DNA of 64,000 nucleotides from Bradyrhizobium niftali (GTDB lineage: Bacteria; Pseudomonadota; Alphaproteobacteria; Rhizobiales; Xanthobacteraceae), in assembly GCF_004571025.1 (NCBI RefSeq), contig NZ_SPQT01000008.1:186001-250000 (forward strand), given 5' to 3'. This document shows, piece by piece, positions 52,602 to 61,003 of the stretch. Made by a program: the position numbers and the translations under genes. Below the pieces are notes generated by a model, which ran no database searches, had not been told where the DNA came from, and worked only from the letters and a program-made list of their open reading frames with translations. Positions within the stretch are counted from its first letter, which is position 1. Every line of letters starts with the position of its first letter.

Positions 52602-53687
52602 ATGGCTAACGTCACCCTGCGCAACGTCCGCAAGACCTACACCGGCGGCTTCGAGGCCATCAAGGGCGTCAACGTCGATGTCGCCGACGGTCAGTTCTGC
52701 GTGCTGGTCGGTCCCTCGGGCTGCGGCAAGTCCACGCTGCTGCGCATGGTCGCGGGGCTCGAGACCGTCACCGGCGGCGAGATCGACATCGGCGGCCGCG
52801 TCGTCAACCAGATCGAGCCCGCCGATCGCGACATCGCGATGGTGTTCCAGAACTACGCGCTCTATCCGCATATGAGCGTCTACAACAACATGGCCTACGG
52901 CCTGCGCAACCGCGGCATGGCCGAGACCGAGGTCAAGTCCCGGGTCGAGGAAGCCGCGCGCGTGCTCGAGCTCACATCGATGCTGGAGCGCAAGCCGCGC
53001 CAGCTTTCCGGCGGCCAGCGCCAGCGCGTCGCCATGGGCCGCGCCATCGTGCGCCAGCCAAAAGTGTTCCTGTTCGACGAGCCGCTCTCCAATCTCGACG
53101 CCAAGCTGCGCATCGCGATGCGCGTCGAGATCCGCAAACTGCAGCGCCGGCTCAACACCACGTCGATCTACGTCACCCACGACCAGCTCGAGGCGATGAC
53201 GCTCGCCGACGTTCTCGTGGTGATGAACGGCGGCCAGGTCGAGCAGGTCGGCAATCCCCTGGCGATCTACGAGAAGCCGGCGACGACCTTCGTCGCCTCC
53301 TTCATCGGCGCTCCGCCGATGAATTTGATGTCGACGCGCGCCGACGAAATCAAATCGCAGCTCAATGGTGCTGCGACGGAGGCCGGAATCCTCGGCATCC
53401 GCCCGGAGGATTTCGTCATCACCGACCAGACCCCGGCCGGCGGCGTCGCACTTCCGCTCACCGTGGAAGCGATCGAGCGCGTCGGCGCCGAAACCTTTAT
53501 CTACGGTTCCCGCGAGCAGGAGGAGCAGCGCGTCGCGGCCACGCCCGGCGAGCTGCCGCCGGGCGAGGTCATCGTCCGCATTCCCGGAACCGAGGCGCCC
53601 GCCATCGGCGCGAGGATCCGCGTCGCCGCGATACGGCCGAAGCTGCACCTTTTCAGCGGCGACGGGCGGACGCGGCTGGAGGCCTGA
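52602..53687 (+). CDS. ugpC: Glycerol-3-phosphate ABC transporter ATP-binding protein UgpC
   Basis: A 361-residue ATPase with Walker A GPSGCGKST, Q-loop QNYALYPHMS, signature LSGGQRQRVAMGRA, Walker B KVFLFDEPLSNLDAKLR and the switch VTHDQLEAMTLAD. The C-terminal TOBE/regulatory domain (from about 290) is typical of sugar-type importers. It ends the ugpBAEC operon and starts 6 nt after ugpE. Confidence 0.95.
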   Translation: MANVTLRNVRKTYTGGFEAIKGVNVDVADGQFCVLVGPSGCGKSTLLRMVAGLETVTGGEIDIGGRVVNQIEPADRDIAMVFQNYALYPHMSVYNNMAYGLRNRGMAETEVKSRVEEAARVLELTSMLERKPRQLSGGQRQRVAMGRAIVRQPKVFLFDEPLSNLDAKLRIAMRVEIRKLQRRLNTTSIYVTHDQLEAMTLADVLVVMNGGQVEQVGNPLAIYEKPATTFVASFIGAPPMNLMSTRADEIKSQLNGAATEAGILGIRPEDFVITDQTPAGGVALPLTVEAIERVGAETFIYGSREQEEQRVAATPGELPPGEVIVRIPGTEAPAIGARIRVAAIRPKLHLFSGDGRTRLEA

Positions 53688-53781
53688 CCGGTTCCGAGGG
53701 GCCCCTCGATCAAAAACCGCGAAAACAACCCCATGCACAGTAGAAGGGGCTTGTTTTTGTTGAGGAAATCACACCGCTATT

Positions 53782-53904
53782 CGTCATGCCCGGGCGTGTC
53801 CCGGGCATCCACGTTCTTGGTGCCGCGAGGAAGGTCGTGGATGGCCGGGACATAGGCGAGCGGAAGCGACGCCGTCCTGCAGACGGCTATGCCCGGCCAT
53901 GACG
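53782..53904. repeat. Dispersed palindromic repeat (GTCATGCCCGGG family), copy 2
   Basis: Begins CGTCATGCCCGGGC and ends GCCCGGCCATGACG like the copy at 5210-5296, but carries an extra segment near its right end (GCAGACGGCTATGCCC). It fills most of the 373-bp gap between ugpC and hsp20. The preceding 53688-53781 holds no gene. Confidence 0.82.
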
Positions 53905-53963
53905 ATCAGGAAGCAAGGCCTGGCGACCGTGGAAGCACTGAATCCACAGCCCCCCGCTACGTC

Positions 53964-53994
53964 CTTGAACCGACACGGGGTTATGACCATATTG
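53964..53994 (+). promoter_or_regulatory. RpoH-type heat-shock promoter of hsp20
   Basis: CTTGAA (53964-53969), a 17-bp spacer and CCATATTG (53987-53994) match the alphaproteobacterial RpoH consensus (CTTGAA - 16 to 18 - CCATAT-like). The start site would be near 54000, giving a leader of about 60 nt. Confidence 0.8.
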
Positions 53995-54000
53995 CTGACC

Positions 54001-54060
54001 AAGGGGCGCCGCTTCCGGGCCCTGAAATGCCAAAGTCGCTTCGAGAGGACTTTGTAAACT
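54001..54060 (+). promoter_or_regulatory. ROSE-type RNA thermometer in the hsp20 leader
   Basis: The 3' hairpin pairs AAAGTC (54032-54037) with GACTTT (54048-54053), and CT (54039-54040) with AG (54046-54047), leaving G54038 bulged. The RNA therefore shows UCGCU facing the AGGA Shine-Dalgarno, exactly the UYGCU signature of ROSE elements. A GC-rich stretch (54001-54025) can fold as a first hairpin. Heat would open the site. The AGGA is 11 nt from the start codon. Confidence 0.83.
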
Positions 54061-54486
54061 ATGTCTCGTGTTCCCACGTTATCCAGTCCGTTCCTTCTGG
54101 GCTTCGACGAGATCGAGCGCGTGCTCGATCGGGTCGTCAAAGGCGCCGACGGTTACCCTCCCTACAATATCGAGAGGTGCGACCGGTCGGACGGCCAGCC
54201 CGAGCGTTTGCGCATCACGCTGGCGGTCGCCGGATTCACCCGCGACCAACTCGATGTAACCATTGAGGAAAACCAGCTCGTGATCCGCGGGCGACAGCAG
54301 GACGACAAGACCCGGCAATACATCCATCGCGGCATCGCCGCGCGCCACTTCCAGCGCACCTTCGTGCTGGCGGAGGGGATGCTCGTGCTGGGAGCGGATC
54401 TGAAGAACGGGCTGTTGTCGGTCGATCTTGCCCGGCCTGAACCGGAGAGAATCGTTAAGACAATCGCTATCAATGAGCACGAATAA
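54061..54486 (+). CDS. Small heat-shock protein, Hsp20 family
   Basis: A 141-residue alpha-crystallin chaperone that holds unfolding proteins. The core shows LRITLAVAGFTRDQLDVTIE, NQLVIRGRQ and FVLAEGMLVLGADLKNGLLS, ending in the ACD signature G-L-L. It is class A-like in the IbpA group of rhizobia. Heat control is by the RpoH-like promoter and ROSE hairpin upstream. A DUF1150 gene follows within 51 nt. Confidence 0.94.
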   Translation: MSRVPTLSSPFLLGFDEIERVLDRVVKGADGYPPYNIERCDRSDGQPERLRITLAVAGFTRDQLDVTIEENQLVIRGRQQDDKTRQYIHRGIAARHFQRTFVLAEGMLVLGADLKNGLLSVDLARPEPERIVKTIAINEHE

Positions 54487-54537
54487 TGGAACGAGTAGCG
54501 GACTCGACCGCTTAGTTTCTGTGAAGGAGTCGAGACC

Positions 54538-54810
54538 ATGAGTGAAGGTCACGTTGCGTTCGAATACGAAGCCAAGAACGTCTCTCCGGAGACGCTGGCA
54601 ACCCTCGGCGAAGGCCATATCGCCTATGTGAAGCAGATCCGCTCCGAAGACGTTCCGGGCCTGTTTCCCGAGGCTCCGAAGATTGCGCCGGGCCTCAAGC
54701 TCTTCGCACTCCACGCCGCCGACGGCACGCCGATCATGCTGACCGACAGCCGCGAAGCCGCGGTTGCGAATGCCTGGAGCAACGAGTTGCAGGCGGTGAG
54801 CGTGCACTGA
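54538..54810 (+). CDS. DUF1150 family protein
   Basis: A 90-residue protein with ATLGEGHIAYVKQIRSED and LFALHAADGTPIMLTDSR, the pattern of DUF1150. This small family commonly sits directly after small heat-shock genes in alphaproteobacteria, as here. The function is unknown. GAAGGAG lies 10 nt upstream of the ATG. A terminator follows. Confidence 0.88.
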   Translation: MSEGHVAFEYEAKNVSPETLATLGEGHIAYVKQIRSEDVPGLFPEAPKIAPGLKLFALHAADGTPIMLTDSREAAVANAWSNELQAVSVH

Positions 54811-54853
54811 GCGTACGCGCGCGCAGTCGTTGCGCGGTTGACGAATTCGAATA

Positions 54854-54887
54854 CGCGGGCATGCCTCGAGGCGGCCCGCGTTTTTTT
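54854..54887 (+). terminator. Intrinsic terminator after the DUF1150 gene
   Basis: CGCGGGC (54854-54860) and GCCCGCG (54874-54880) form the stem, with an inner GCCTCGAGGC palindrome in the loop, followed by seven T. It ends the hsp20-DUF1150 unit. Confidence 0.9.
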
Positions 54888-55085
54888 GCGCCCGCCAGAT
54901 GACGAGCCCTCGCGCGATGAGGGTGTGTCTTCCTGAAGCTGTCGCTTCAGCTCCCGACATGCTGATTCATCCCCGCAACCGGACAAAGAAACCCGGCCGC
55001 GGCACGTCAGCTAAAGGCCAACAGACGACACTGCAGGCGTTGTCTGATATGAGCACGCCGATGGAGATGAGCTAGGGTTGATCGT

Positions 55086-55370
55086 ATGTTCCGCGAACTG
55101 CTGCGCGACGTTCTTCATTTGCTGATGTTTGCGGACTTCGGATGCGCTGTCGTAGTTTTCGCTCTTGGAGTCGGGACCGCGTTCTTCAGAGCCGGCGAGC
55201 GGTGGGATCGGCGCGGCAGCCTGTTCTCACTCCGGCACCCTCACCCTAGCCAGTTCTCAAGGGAGTACTACGCTTCGTGGCGCAGATCAGTATGGCTGGG
55301 CGTTGCATTCCTAGCGTTGGTGGCCGTAGGGGCATTCTGGATATGGCTCGACATGCTTATCGCAGCTTAG
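55086..55370 (+). CDS. Small hypothetical membrane protein
   Basis: A 94-residue ORF with two likely transmembrane segments: VLHLLMFADFGCAVVVFALG (about 9-28) and VWLGVAFLALVAVGAFWIWL (about 69-88), joined by a charged, Arg-rich loop (FRAGERWDRRGSLFSLRHP). No family is recognised and the ribosome site is weak. It stands in the AT-richer 55-57 kb stretch. The protein-like hydrophobic pattern is the main reason to believe it. Confidence 0.55.
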   Translation: MFRELLRDVLHLLMFADFGCAVVVFALGVGTAFFRAGERWDRRGSLFSLRHPHPSQFSREYYASWRRSVWLGVAFLALVAVGAFWIWLDMLIAA

Positions 55371-55709
55371 GCAGGATGCAGACAGGCCTACACATATCAA
55401 GGTTGCCTGTGGCCGCTCGTCCTCGCAGCTGAGCTTGGGCGTTCCGCCGCACGTTGTATCGGCGCCTGAGGTCCGCAATGGGTCAAAAGCGACGGTCAGC
55501 GCAAGGCCCCGATGCGTCGGGTCTTCCCCAAAATAGCGGAAGTGCTGGTGGCTCCTGCGGCATTCAGCTTCGGGCCAATTCCGGACCTCGGTGACCAGGG
55601 TCAACTTCCGCAATCAGCCCCGGCGCAGACAATCGAAACGTCACGAAAGTAACGGTTGCAATAAAGCGCAATCGCGGTAGTCGCCCTCAACAGCCGCTTT
55701 TTGCCAGGA
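55371..55709. repeat. Non-coding stretch with a decayed genus-type repeat
   Basis: No convincing gene. The segment around 55476-55500 (CCGCAATGGGTCAAAAGCGA) matches from memory a degenerate dispersed repeat found between genes in Bradyrhizobium; similar fragments occur around 57115-57145 (TCGGCACTTCGAAAGCGGAC). The short minus-strand ORF here is probably repeat-derived. Confidence 0.5.
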
Positions 55710-56219
55710 TTATTCCAATAGATCCTTTGCCATAAGAACACTGTCGTAGTAGCGACCGTCTTGCTTTAGTGCGTTCTTCTCCACGCCGTACTCCAGAAAG
55801 CCCTGCCTCGCGTACAGGTTTCGTGCTTGCTCATTGTCTCGCACGACGGAGAGTTGGATGAGCTCAACCTGTTCACGTGCGAGATCACATATCGCTTCAA
55901 CTAGCCGGCGACCGACCGAGGCCTTCCTTGCGCCAGGTCGAACGTACATTCCCCAAAGTATGCCTTTGTGCGCACTTTTCTGGCCCTGCTGGACAGCGAA
56001 GACGGCAACGGCGACCAGCTCTGCGTTACGGAACGCGCCGAGCATTGTAGAAGCGCCGAGCCGATCCGAGAACCAACTCAGAGGTTGTGCATTTTCGACC
56101 TCGAAAGTACTACCGAACGCTTCCGGGTTAGCCTGGAGGGCCTCCAGCCGAATGCCCCGATATAGAACGGCGTCGATTTGTACGAGGCGGCGTATCTCAA
56201 TGCGGTCGGCGCTCATCAT
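55710..56219 (-). CDS. GNAT family N-acetyltransferase
   Basis: A 169-residue acetyltransferase: RLVQIDAVLYRGIRLEALQ at the N-terminus, GMYVRPGARKASVGRRLVEA as the acetyl-CoA loop (R-x-x-G-x-G/A-like) and VVRDNEQARNLYARQGFLEYG as motif B. The substrate is unknown. Codon use is less GC-rich than in the flanking housekeeping genes, consistent with acquired DNA. Confidence 0.88.
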   Translation of the reverse strand: MMSADRIEIRRLVQIDAVLYRGIRLEALQANPEAFGSTFEVENAQPLSWFSDRLGASTMLGAFRNAELVAVAVFAVQQGQKSAHKGILWGMYVRPGARKASVGRRLVEAICDLAREQVELIQLSVVRDNEQARNLYARQGFLEYGVEKNALKQDGRYYDSVLMAKDLLE

Positions 56220-56704
56220 TCGTCCTTGGCAGCCGGAGTAAAGAAAGGCTCAACAAAGCCATTCCTTACATGTCGAACAAAATAAAACCATTTGTTCTGC
56301 GACATCATGTTTTGGCGAGACCGGCTTGTGGCCGGGGACGACGTCAGCTTCGGGTCACGAGCCGCAATACCTGCGGTGAGCAAATCAAGTCGGCTCTGCC
56401 TCCGACAACAGACCTCAGCAAGACCCCCTGCAATTGTCACGATGGGCCAATAACAGACACCGACAATATGTGATGTTTCTTGTTCGGCGATAGCATTTGC
56501 CGGGGCCTCACGCTCTATGCGTAGGTTGAGAGCTGAGGGGCTGTAAAGGATCACGCAGAACGCCTGCGCGTGATGAAGCAACCTTCACGAGAACTTGAGA
56601 TTATATCTACCTCAAGGGTAATGCCGCTATATTGAACGAGACGGCACGCCCGAGTACCCCTGATGTGCCAGCGACTAATTCAACCATCAGGAGAGGATCT
56701 CAGA
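56220..56704. other. AT-richer gap with no reliable gene
   Basis: A 121-codon minus-strand frame (56216-56581) spans much of this gap, starts at TTG and overlaps the GNAT start by 4 nt, but it has no recognised domain, a poor ribosome site and an uneven composition. I treat the gap as non-coding or decayed. Confidence 0.45.
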
Positions 56705-56869
56705 ATGCCCGACTTGTTGCGTGTCAAAACCACGGCTGGAAGCACCAAAACTTACGAAATTGGCAATCTGCCAACTGTGGTCACGATTGTCGGCATCATC
56801 GTCTCGTTAGGCAACCTAGCTGTCGCCCTGGATACCCATTTCCATTGGTTTAAATCGGTGGTGTTCTAA
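56705..56869 (+). CDS. Small single-pass membrane ORF
   Basis: A 54-residue ORF (MPDLLRVKTTAGSTKTYEIG, then a hydrophobic helix PTVVTIVGIIVSLGNLAVAL and a short C-terminal DTHFHWFKSVVF). A good Shine-Dalgarno, AGGAGAGG, lies 8 nt upstream, which decides the start and is the best evidence that it is expressed. No family is recognised. Confidence 0.55.
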   Translation: MPDLLRVKTTAGSTKTYEIGNLPTVVTIVGIIVSLGNLAVALDTHFHWFKSVVF

Positions 56870-57086
56870 GTAGCCTAGAGACGACTAAGGGCTGTAAGTG
56901 GGCAACAAAATTGGTCGATCAAAAGAACCCCTCATCGGGCAACGCGGGGTTTCAAGGGGGATGCCTTGCCCTGTGTCGGTTACGGGTTCATTTGCAAACA
57001 TTCCCGAACTAGCGACCCACGTCCGGTCCGCCCCTCGTAGCGGGCATAGCGTCCCCAGGCCAGGATTTGAAACCCAGCAGAGAGAT

Positions 57087-57102
57087 TTAACGCCTGCGTT
57101 AA
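57087..57102. repeat. Isolated 16-bp palindrome
   Basis: TTAACGC-CT-GCGTTAA is a perfect 7-2-7 palindrome, AT/CG mixed, in the non-coding gap 56870-57159. It is not placed at an evident promoter, as the flanking genes end or start elsewhere. Role unknown. Confidence 0.4.
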
Positions 57103-57159
57103 GTCGACGGGGTTGAGTCGGCACTTCGAAAGCGGACGTTATTTCTATGAGTACAAGGC

Positions 57160-58698
57160 TCACTCGCCCGAGCGATCCGCCAGCCGCGCGCGGATGTCCG
57201 GCTTCAGCACCTTGCCGACCTTGGAGCGCGGCAGATCGTCCCAGACTTCGATCTGCTTGGGTGTCTTGACGCTGCCGATCCGCTGCTTGACGAAGGCCGC
57301 CAACGCCGTCGCATCGACGCTCTGGCCGGCGCGGGGCTGCACCACGGCGACGATCCGCTCACCCCATTTCTCGTCCGCCAGCCCGATCACGGCGCAATCC
57401 TGCACCGCCTCATGCGCCCGCAGCGCGTTCTCGACTTCGATCGAGTAGACGTTGAACCCGCCGGTAATGATCATGTCCTTGGCGCGATCGACGATATAGA
57501 GGTAGCCGTCGTCGTCGATGTAGCCGATGTCGCCTGTGTGGTGCCAGCCATGCGCGGAGGCCTCCGCCGTGGCCTCGGGATTCTTGTAATAGCCCTCCAT
57601 CACCAGCGAGCCGCGGACCACGATCTCGCCGCGGGCGCCAGTCGGCAGCAAATTGCCGTCGCCATCCATGATGCCAGCCTGCACCAGCGGGCTGATCCGC
57701 CCGGCCGAGGCGAGACGCTCCATCGCGATCGTGCCGTCGGCATTGTAATGCTCGCGAGGTGCCATCATCGAGATCATCATCGGCGCTTCGGTCTGACCGA
57801 ACAACTGCGCCATCGGCCCGATACGCCGCAGCGCCTCCGCAAGCCGCGCGGCCGAGATCGGCGCCGCGCCGTACCAGAAGCATTGCAGAGACCCGAGCTT
57901 CGCGGAGTCGAGCTTCGGATGATCGAGCAGCATGTAGATCACGGTCGGCGGCAGGAAGGTGTGCGTGACACGGTAGCGCTCGATCAGATCGAGGAATTCG
58001 GCGATGTCGGGGTGATGCATGATCACGATGCGGCCGCCCAGCGCCATGATCGGGAAACACAGCACGCCGGCCGCGTGGGTCAGCGGCGCGAGCGCGAGAT
58101 AGATCGGGCGGCCCTTGAAGGGATAGCCCATCAGCGTCAGTGCCGTCATGGCCTCGATGTTGCGGCCCGACAGCATGACCCCCTTCGGCTTGCCGGTGGT
58201 GCCGCCGGTGCCCGGAAGCATCGCGAGATCGTCGATCGTCTCGCGTTGATAGCGGTCGTCGGCGAGGCCGGCGAGCCAGCTGTCGAACGAAGGCGCGAAG
58301 GGTAACTCGGCATCGAGGCAGACGAGGGCGCGCAGCTTTGGCAGCTCCGCGCGCACCGCCTCGACCATTGGCGCGAAGCTCGAATGAAACAGCAGCAGGC
58401 TGCAGTCGAATTGGTCGAGGATGATCCGGTTTTCGGCCGCCTCGTTGCGCGGATTGATCGGGCACCAGACCGAGCCGGCGCGGGAAATGCCGAACACGCA
58501 GGCAAACGCGACCGGATCGTTGCCGGAGAGGATTGCGACCTTCTCGCCGGCAGCAATTCCCGATCGCGCGAGCCCGCGCGCAAACCGGTAGCTCAGCCGC
58601 TGCACCTCGCCATAGCTGAGGTCGCGTCCATCCATGGTGAGGCACGGCGCGTCGCCGCCGAGCGAGGCACCTTTGTCGAGATAGTCGATGAAGCGCAT
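57160..58698 (-). CDS. AMP-dependent acyl-CoA synthetase
   Basis: A 512-residue ANL-superfamily ligase that activates a carboxylic acid to its CoA thioester. The P-loop TGGTTGKPKGVML, the hinge/adenylate motif GWHHTGDIGYIDDDGYLYIVD, RAKDMIITGGFNVYSIEVE and the C-terminal catalytic Lys region RSKVGKVLK are present. The acid is unknown. The start at 58698 has GGGAGC upstream. It is the last of three minus-strand genes, probably in one operon with the saccharopine-dehydrogenase-like gene and the SDR. Confidence 0.92.
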   Translation of the reverse strand: MRFIDYLDKGASLGGDAPCLTMDGRDLSYGEVQRLSYRFARGLARSGIAAGEKVAILSGNDPVAFACVFGISRAGSVWCPINPRNEAAENRIILDQFDCSLLLFHSSFAPMVEAVRAELPKLRALVCLDAELPFAPSFDSWLAGLADDRYQRETIDDLAMLPGTGGTTGKPKGVMLSGRNIEAMTALTLMGYPFKGRPIYLALAPLTHAAGVLCFPIMALGGRIVIMHHPDIAEFLDLIERYRVTHTFLPPTVIYMLLDHPKLDSAKLGSLQCFWYGAAPISAARLAEALRRIGPMAQLFGQTEAPMMISMMAPREHYNADGTIAMERLASAGRISPLVQAGIMDGDGNLLPTGARGEIVVRGSLVMEGYYKNPEATAEASAHGWHHTGDIGYIDDDGYLYIVDRAKDMIITGGFNVYSIEVENALRAHEAVQDCAVIGLADEKWGERIVAVVQPRAGQSVDATALAAFVKQRIGSVKTPKQIEVWDDLPRSKVGKVLKPDIRARLADRSGE

Positions 58699-58753
58699 GT
58701 TCGCTCCCGAAGCGGCAGCGGGTGACGCGGAGGACCGCGCCACCCAGATTGAC

Positions 58754-59884
58754 CTAATCGTGCACGGTCAGAACAGGCTTGCTGACGAGCCCGAAGCTGC
58801 GCAATTGCCCGAGCAGCTCGTGATGGCCGAACGCCTGGCAGCCAGAGGCGAAGCCCACGCGCTTGGGTGGCTGCTGCAACAGGTGCGCCGCGGCATAGGC
58901 CTGCAGCAAGCCGGTCTGCTTGTAGTTGCTGTTGCCGTAGATGATGCAGTGCGCGCGCCCCAACGGGCCGGAGGCATGCACCGAATCCAGCGACTTGTTG
59001 ACGCGCGGGTTCTCGCGCGGCGGCATGGTGTTCATCACGCCGGCAGCGGTCTGCGCCAATGCGGCGTAGCGGTCGTCGGGGTTCATGTCCTTGGTCGCCT
59101 GCAGCGCGGCGGCGACGATCTGCGGCACGCCCAGCATCAGCGCGCGGTTGAACACGCCGCCCAGCACCTTCACGTTGGCCACGCGCGGATCACGCTTGAA
59201 CCACACCGGATGCGAGGTGCCGCCCCAGGGCAACGCCAACGCCAGCTCGTGCTGGCCGGGGATGGCGAGGTTGTAGAGGCCGGCATCGGGCTGATGCTCG
59301 ACGTACTTGTTCTGCTCCAGGTAGTAGGCCTTGGCCATCGCGGCGTTGACCAAAATGGTCTGCGTCGATGCGATGGTCGGGCTGCCACCCCAGAACACGG
59401 CGACGTCAAGCGTGTCGAGGCCAGGCGTCTCCAGGCAGAGCTGAGCTGCGATCTCGCCGGTCGTGTACATCTGCGCGATGCCCGGCGCCAGCAGCAGGCC
59501 GGCATTGGCGAACTTCGTGCCCCACTCCTGCTCGAGCGTGATCAGCCAGTCCTGCTCGCCGGTGGTGTCGGTGTAGTGACACTTGGAAGCGAGGCAAGCC
59601 TGCACCACTTCGCCGCCGAACTTGGCGAAGGGACCCACGGTGTTGAGCACCACCGAGGCGCCGTTGAACAATTCAGTCAGCGCAGCCACGGTGTGCGGCA
59701 CCTTGACCACCTCGTAGTCGGCGGTCTCGATGCCCGCGACATTCGACTTCATCGCGGCGTTGAGCTTCTCGTTGCTGCGGCCGGCGGCGATGAAGGGGAT
59801 GTTGTATTCGCGTAAGTATTCACAGACCAGCCGGCCGGTATAGCCGGAAGCGCCATAGACGATGACGGGCTTCTTCTCGCTCAT
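58754..59884 (-). CDS. Saccharopine dehydrogenase-like NAD(P)-binding protein
   Basis: A 376-residue protein with an N-terminal Rossmann motif VIVYGASGYTGRLVCEYL and the following GRSNEKLNAAM, NTVGPFAKFGGEVVQAC and CHYTDTTGEQDWL that mark the saccharopine-dehydrogenase/YfcH-like superfamily. In such proteins the C-terminal part (LLGVPQIVAAALQA onward) differs from lysine-pathway enzymes, so the substrate is unknown. GGAGGAACGCA precedes the ATG. It lies between the SDR and the acyl-CoA synthetase. Confidence 0.82.
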   Translation of the reverse strand: MSEKKPVIVYGASGYTGRLVCEYLREYNIPFIAAGRSNEKLNAAMKSNVAGIETADYEVVKVPHTVAALTELFNGASVVLNTVGPFAKFGGEVVQACLASKCHYTDTTGEQDWLITLEQEWGTKFANAGLLLAPGIAQMYTTGEIAAQLCLETPGLDTLDVAVFWGGSPTIASTQTILVNAAMAKAYYLEQNKYVEHQPDAGLYNLAIPGQHELALALPWGGTSHPVWFKRDPRVANVKVLGGVFNRALMLGVPQIVAAALQATKDMNPDDRYAALAQTAAGVMNTMPPRENPRVNKSLDSVHASGPLGRAHCIIYGNSNYKQTGLLQAYAAAHLLQQPPKRVGFASGCQAFGHHELLGQLRSFGLVSKPVLTVHD

Positions 59885-59920
59885 TGCGTTCCTCCGAAAT
59901 GCTTGTTGTCGGCCTTGTCG

Positions 59921-60724
59921 TTACATGCCCATGCCGCCATCGACCGGCAGTCCGATGCCGGTGATGAAGCGCGCCTCGTTCGAGCACAGGAACACCGCGG
60001 CATCGCCAATGTCCGTGACCTCTGCGAGACGGCCGAGCGGGGTTTGCTCCACCACCGAGCCGACTGCGGCGTTGACGTCAGCCGCGAGCCCGACCTTGAC
60101 GATGTCGTTGGCGAGCTGCATGCCCATGTCGGTCGGGATCAGGCCCGGATAGATGCAGTTGACGCGCACGCCGAAACCAAGCTTGCCGGCTTCCATCGCT
60201 CCGACCCGCGTCATGCGGTCAACCGCGGATTTGGTGCCCGAATAGACCGCGATGCTCGGGAAGGCGATCGTTGCCGCAACCGAGGCGATGTTGACGACGG
60301 CGCCGCCCTTGCCGGCCGGCCCGCCCGGGCGCATGGCACGGAAGGCGTGCTTCATGCCGAGCACGGTGCCAACGATATTGACGTCGCACATCCGCCGCGC
60401 GTCCTCGGCCTTGACCTCGGAGATCAGCGACGTGATCTCGATGCCGGCATTGTTGATCAGAATGTCGTAGCCGCCGAGGGTTGCGACGGTCTTGGCAACC
60501 GCCCGCTCCCATTGAGCGTCGTCGGTGACGTCGAGCTGGACGAAGTCCGTGGCGACGTCTTCCTTCGCGATAGCGGCTGCGCTGGCGCGGCCGGTCTCTT
60601 CCAGGATGTCGGCGATCATGATCGAGGCGCCGGCTCGCGCCAATGCCTGCGCGATGGCCGCGCCGATCCCTCGGGCACCGCCGGTGACCAGGGCTTTCCT
60701 GCCTGCAAGGCTCTTCCCACTCAT
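59921..60724 (-). CDS. SDR family oxidoreductase
   Basis: A 267-residue classical short-chain dehydrogenase: TGGARGIGAAIAQ (cofactor loop), NNAGIEITS, Ser in VVNIASVAAT, and catalytic Tyr161-x3-Lys165 (YSGTKSAVD). It oxidises or reduces an alcohol or ketone with NAD(P). The start at 60724 has a strong GGAGGAG upstream; the longer open frame runs back through the operator region. It is the first gene of the minus-strand cluster, divergent from a TetR regulator. Confidence 0.92.
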   Translation of the reverse strand: MSGKSLAGRKALVTGGARGIGAAIAQALARAGASIMIADILEETGRASAAAIAKEDVATDFVQLDVTDDAQWERAVAKTVATLGGYDILINNAGIEITSLISEVKAEDARRMCDVNIVGTVLGMKHAFRAMRPGGPAGKGGAVVNIASVAATIAFPSIAVYSGTKSAVDRMTRVGAMEAGKLGFGVRVNCIYPGLIPTDMGMQLANDIVKVGLAADVNAAVGSVVEQTPLGRLAEVTDIGDAAVFLCSNEARFITGIGLPVDGGMGM

Positions 60725-60882
60725 GACGCACTCCTCCGTTGCTGGTGATCGATTCGTGCTGCGCCAATCGGCGCGCACCAGGTCGATGGGCGCAGGCCTT
60801 TCGGCGGCACCCAGCGAAGCGTTCCTCCATGGCCGGACGTCTTGACGACTGTCCAAATTCTTGATGCGAAGCTCCGCCAGAA

Positions 60883-60921
60883 TCTTGACACTTGTCAAGA
60901 ACGAATTTGACAGTTGTCAAA
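60883..60921. promoter_or_regulatory. Twin palindromic operators between the SDR and TetR genes
   Basis: TCTTGACACTTGTCAAGA (60883-60900) and TTTGACAGTTGTCAAA (60906-60921) are both perfect palindromes with core TTGACA-NN-TGTCAA. Their centres are 22 bp apart, about two helical turns. They lie between divergent SDR and TetR genes and are the likely TetR sites. A weaker TTGACGACTGTCCAA occurs at 60842-60856. Confidence 0.85.
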
Positions 60922-61003
60922 GGAAGTGGTTGTGAGGGGATGGCGCATTCCGCGGTCGACGCGGTAGAAGTCCTTGAAAGAACGGGACTGAGGAAGGGAC
61001 GAG

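Noticed and set aside
51741..53738. A 665-codon open frame antisense to ugpE and ugpC
   Set aside because: The forward frames encode intact transporter proteins with all motifs. The antisense product is low complexity with charged repeats.
55311..55613. A 100-codon minus-strand frame in the accessory stretch
   Set aside because: It overlaps a degenerate dispersed repeat and the end of the preceding ORF and has no protein-like pattern or ribosome site.
56216..56581. A 121-codon frame overlapping the GNAT start by 4 nt
   Set aside because: TTG start with a misplaced purine tract, no domain and uneven composition. The overlap alone is weak evidence.
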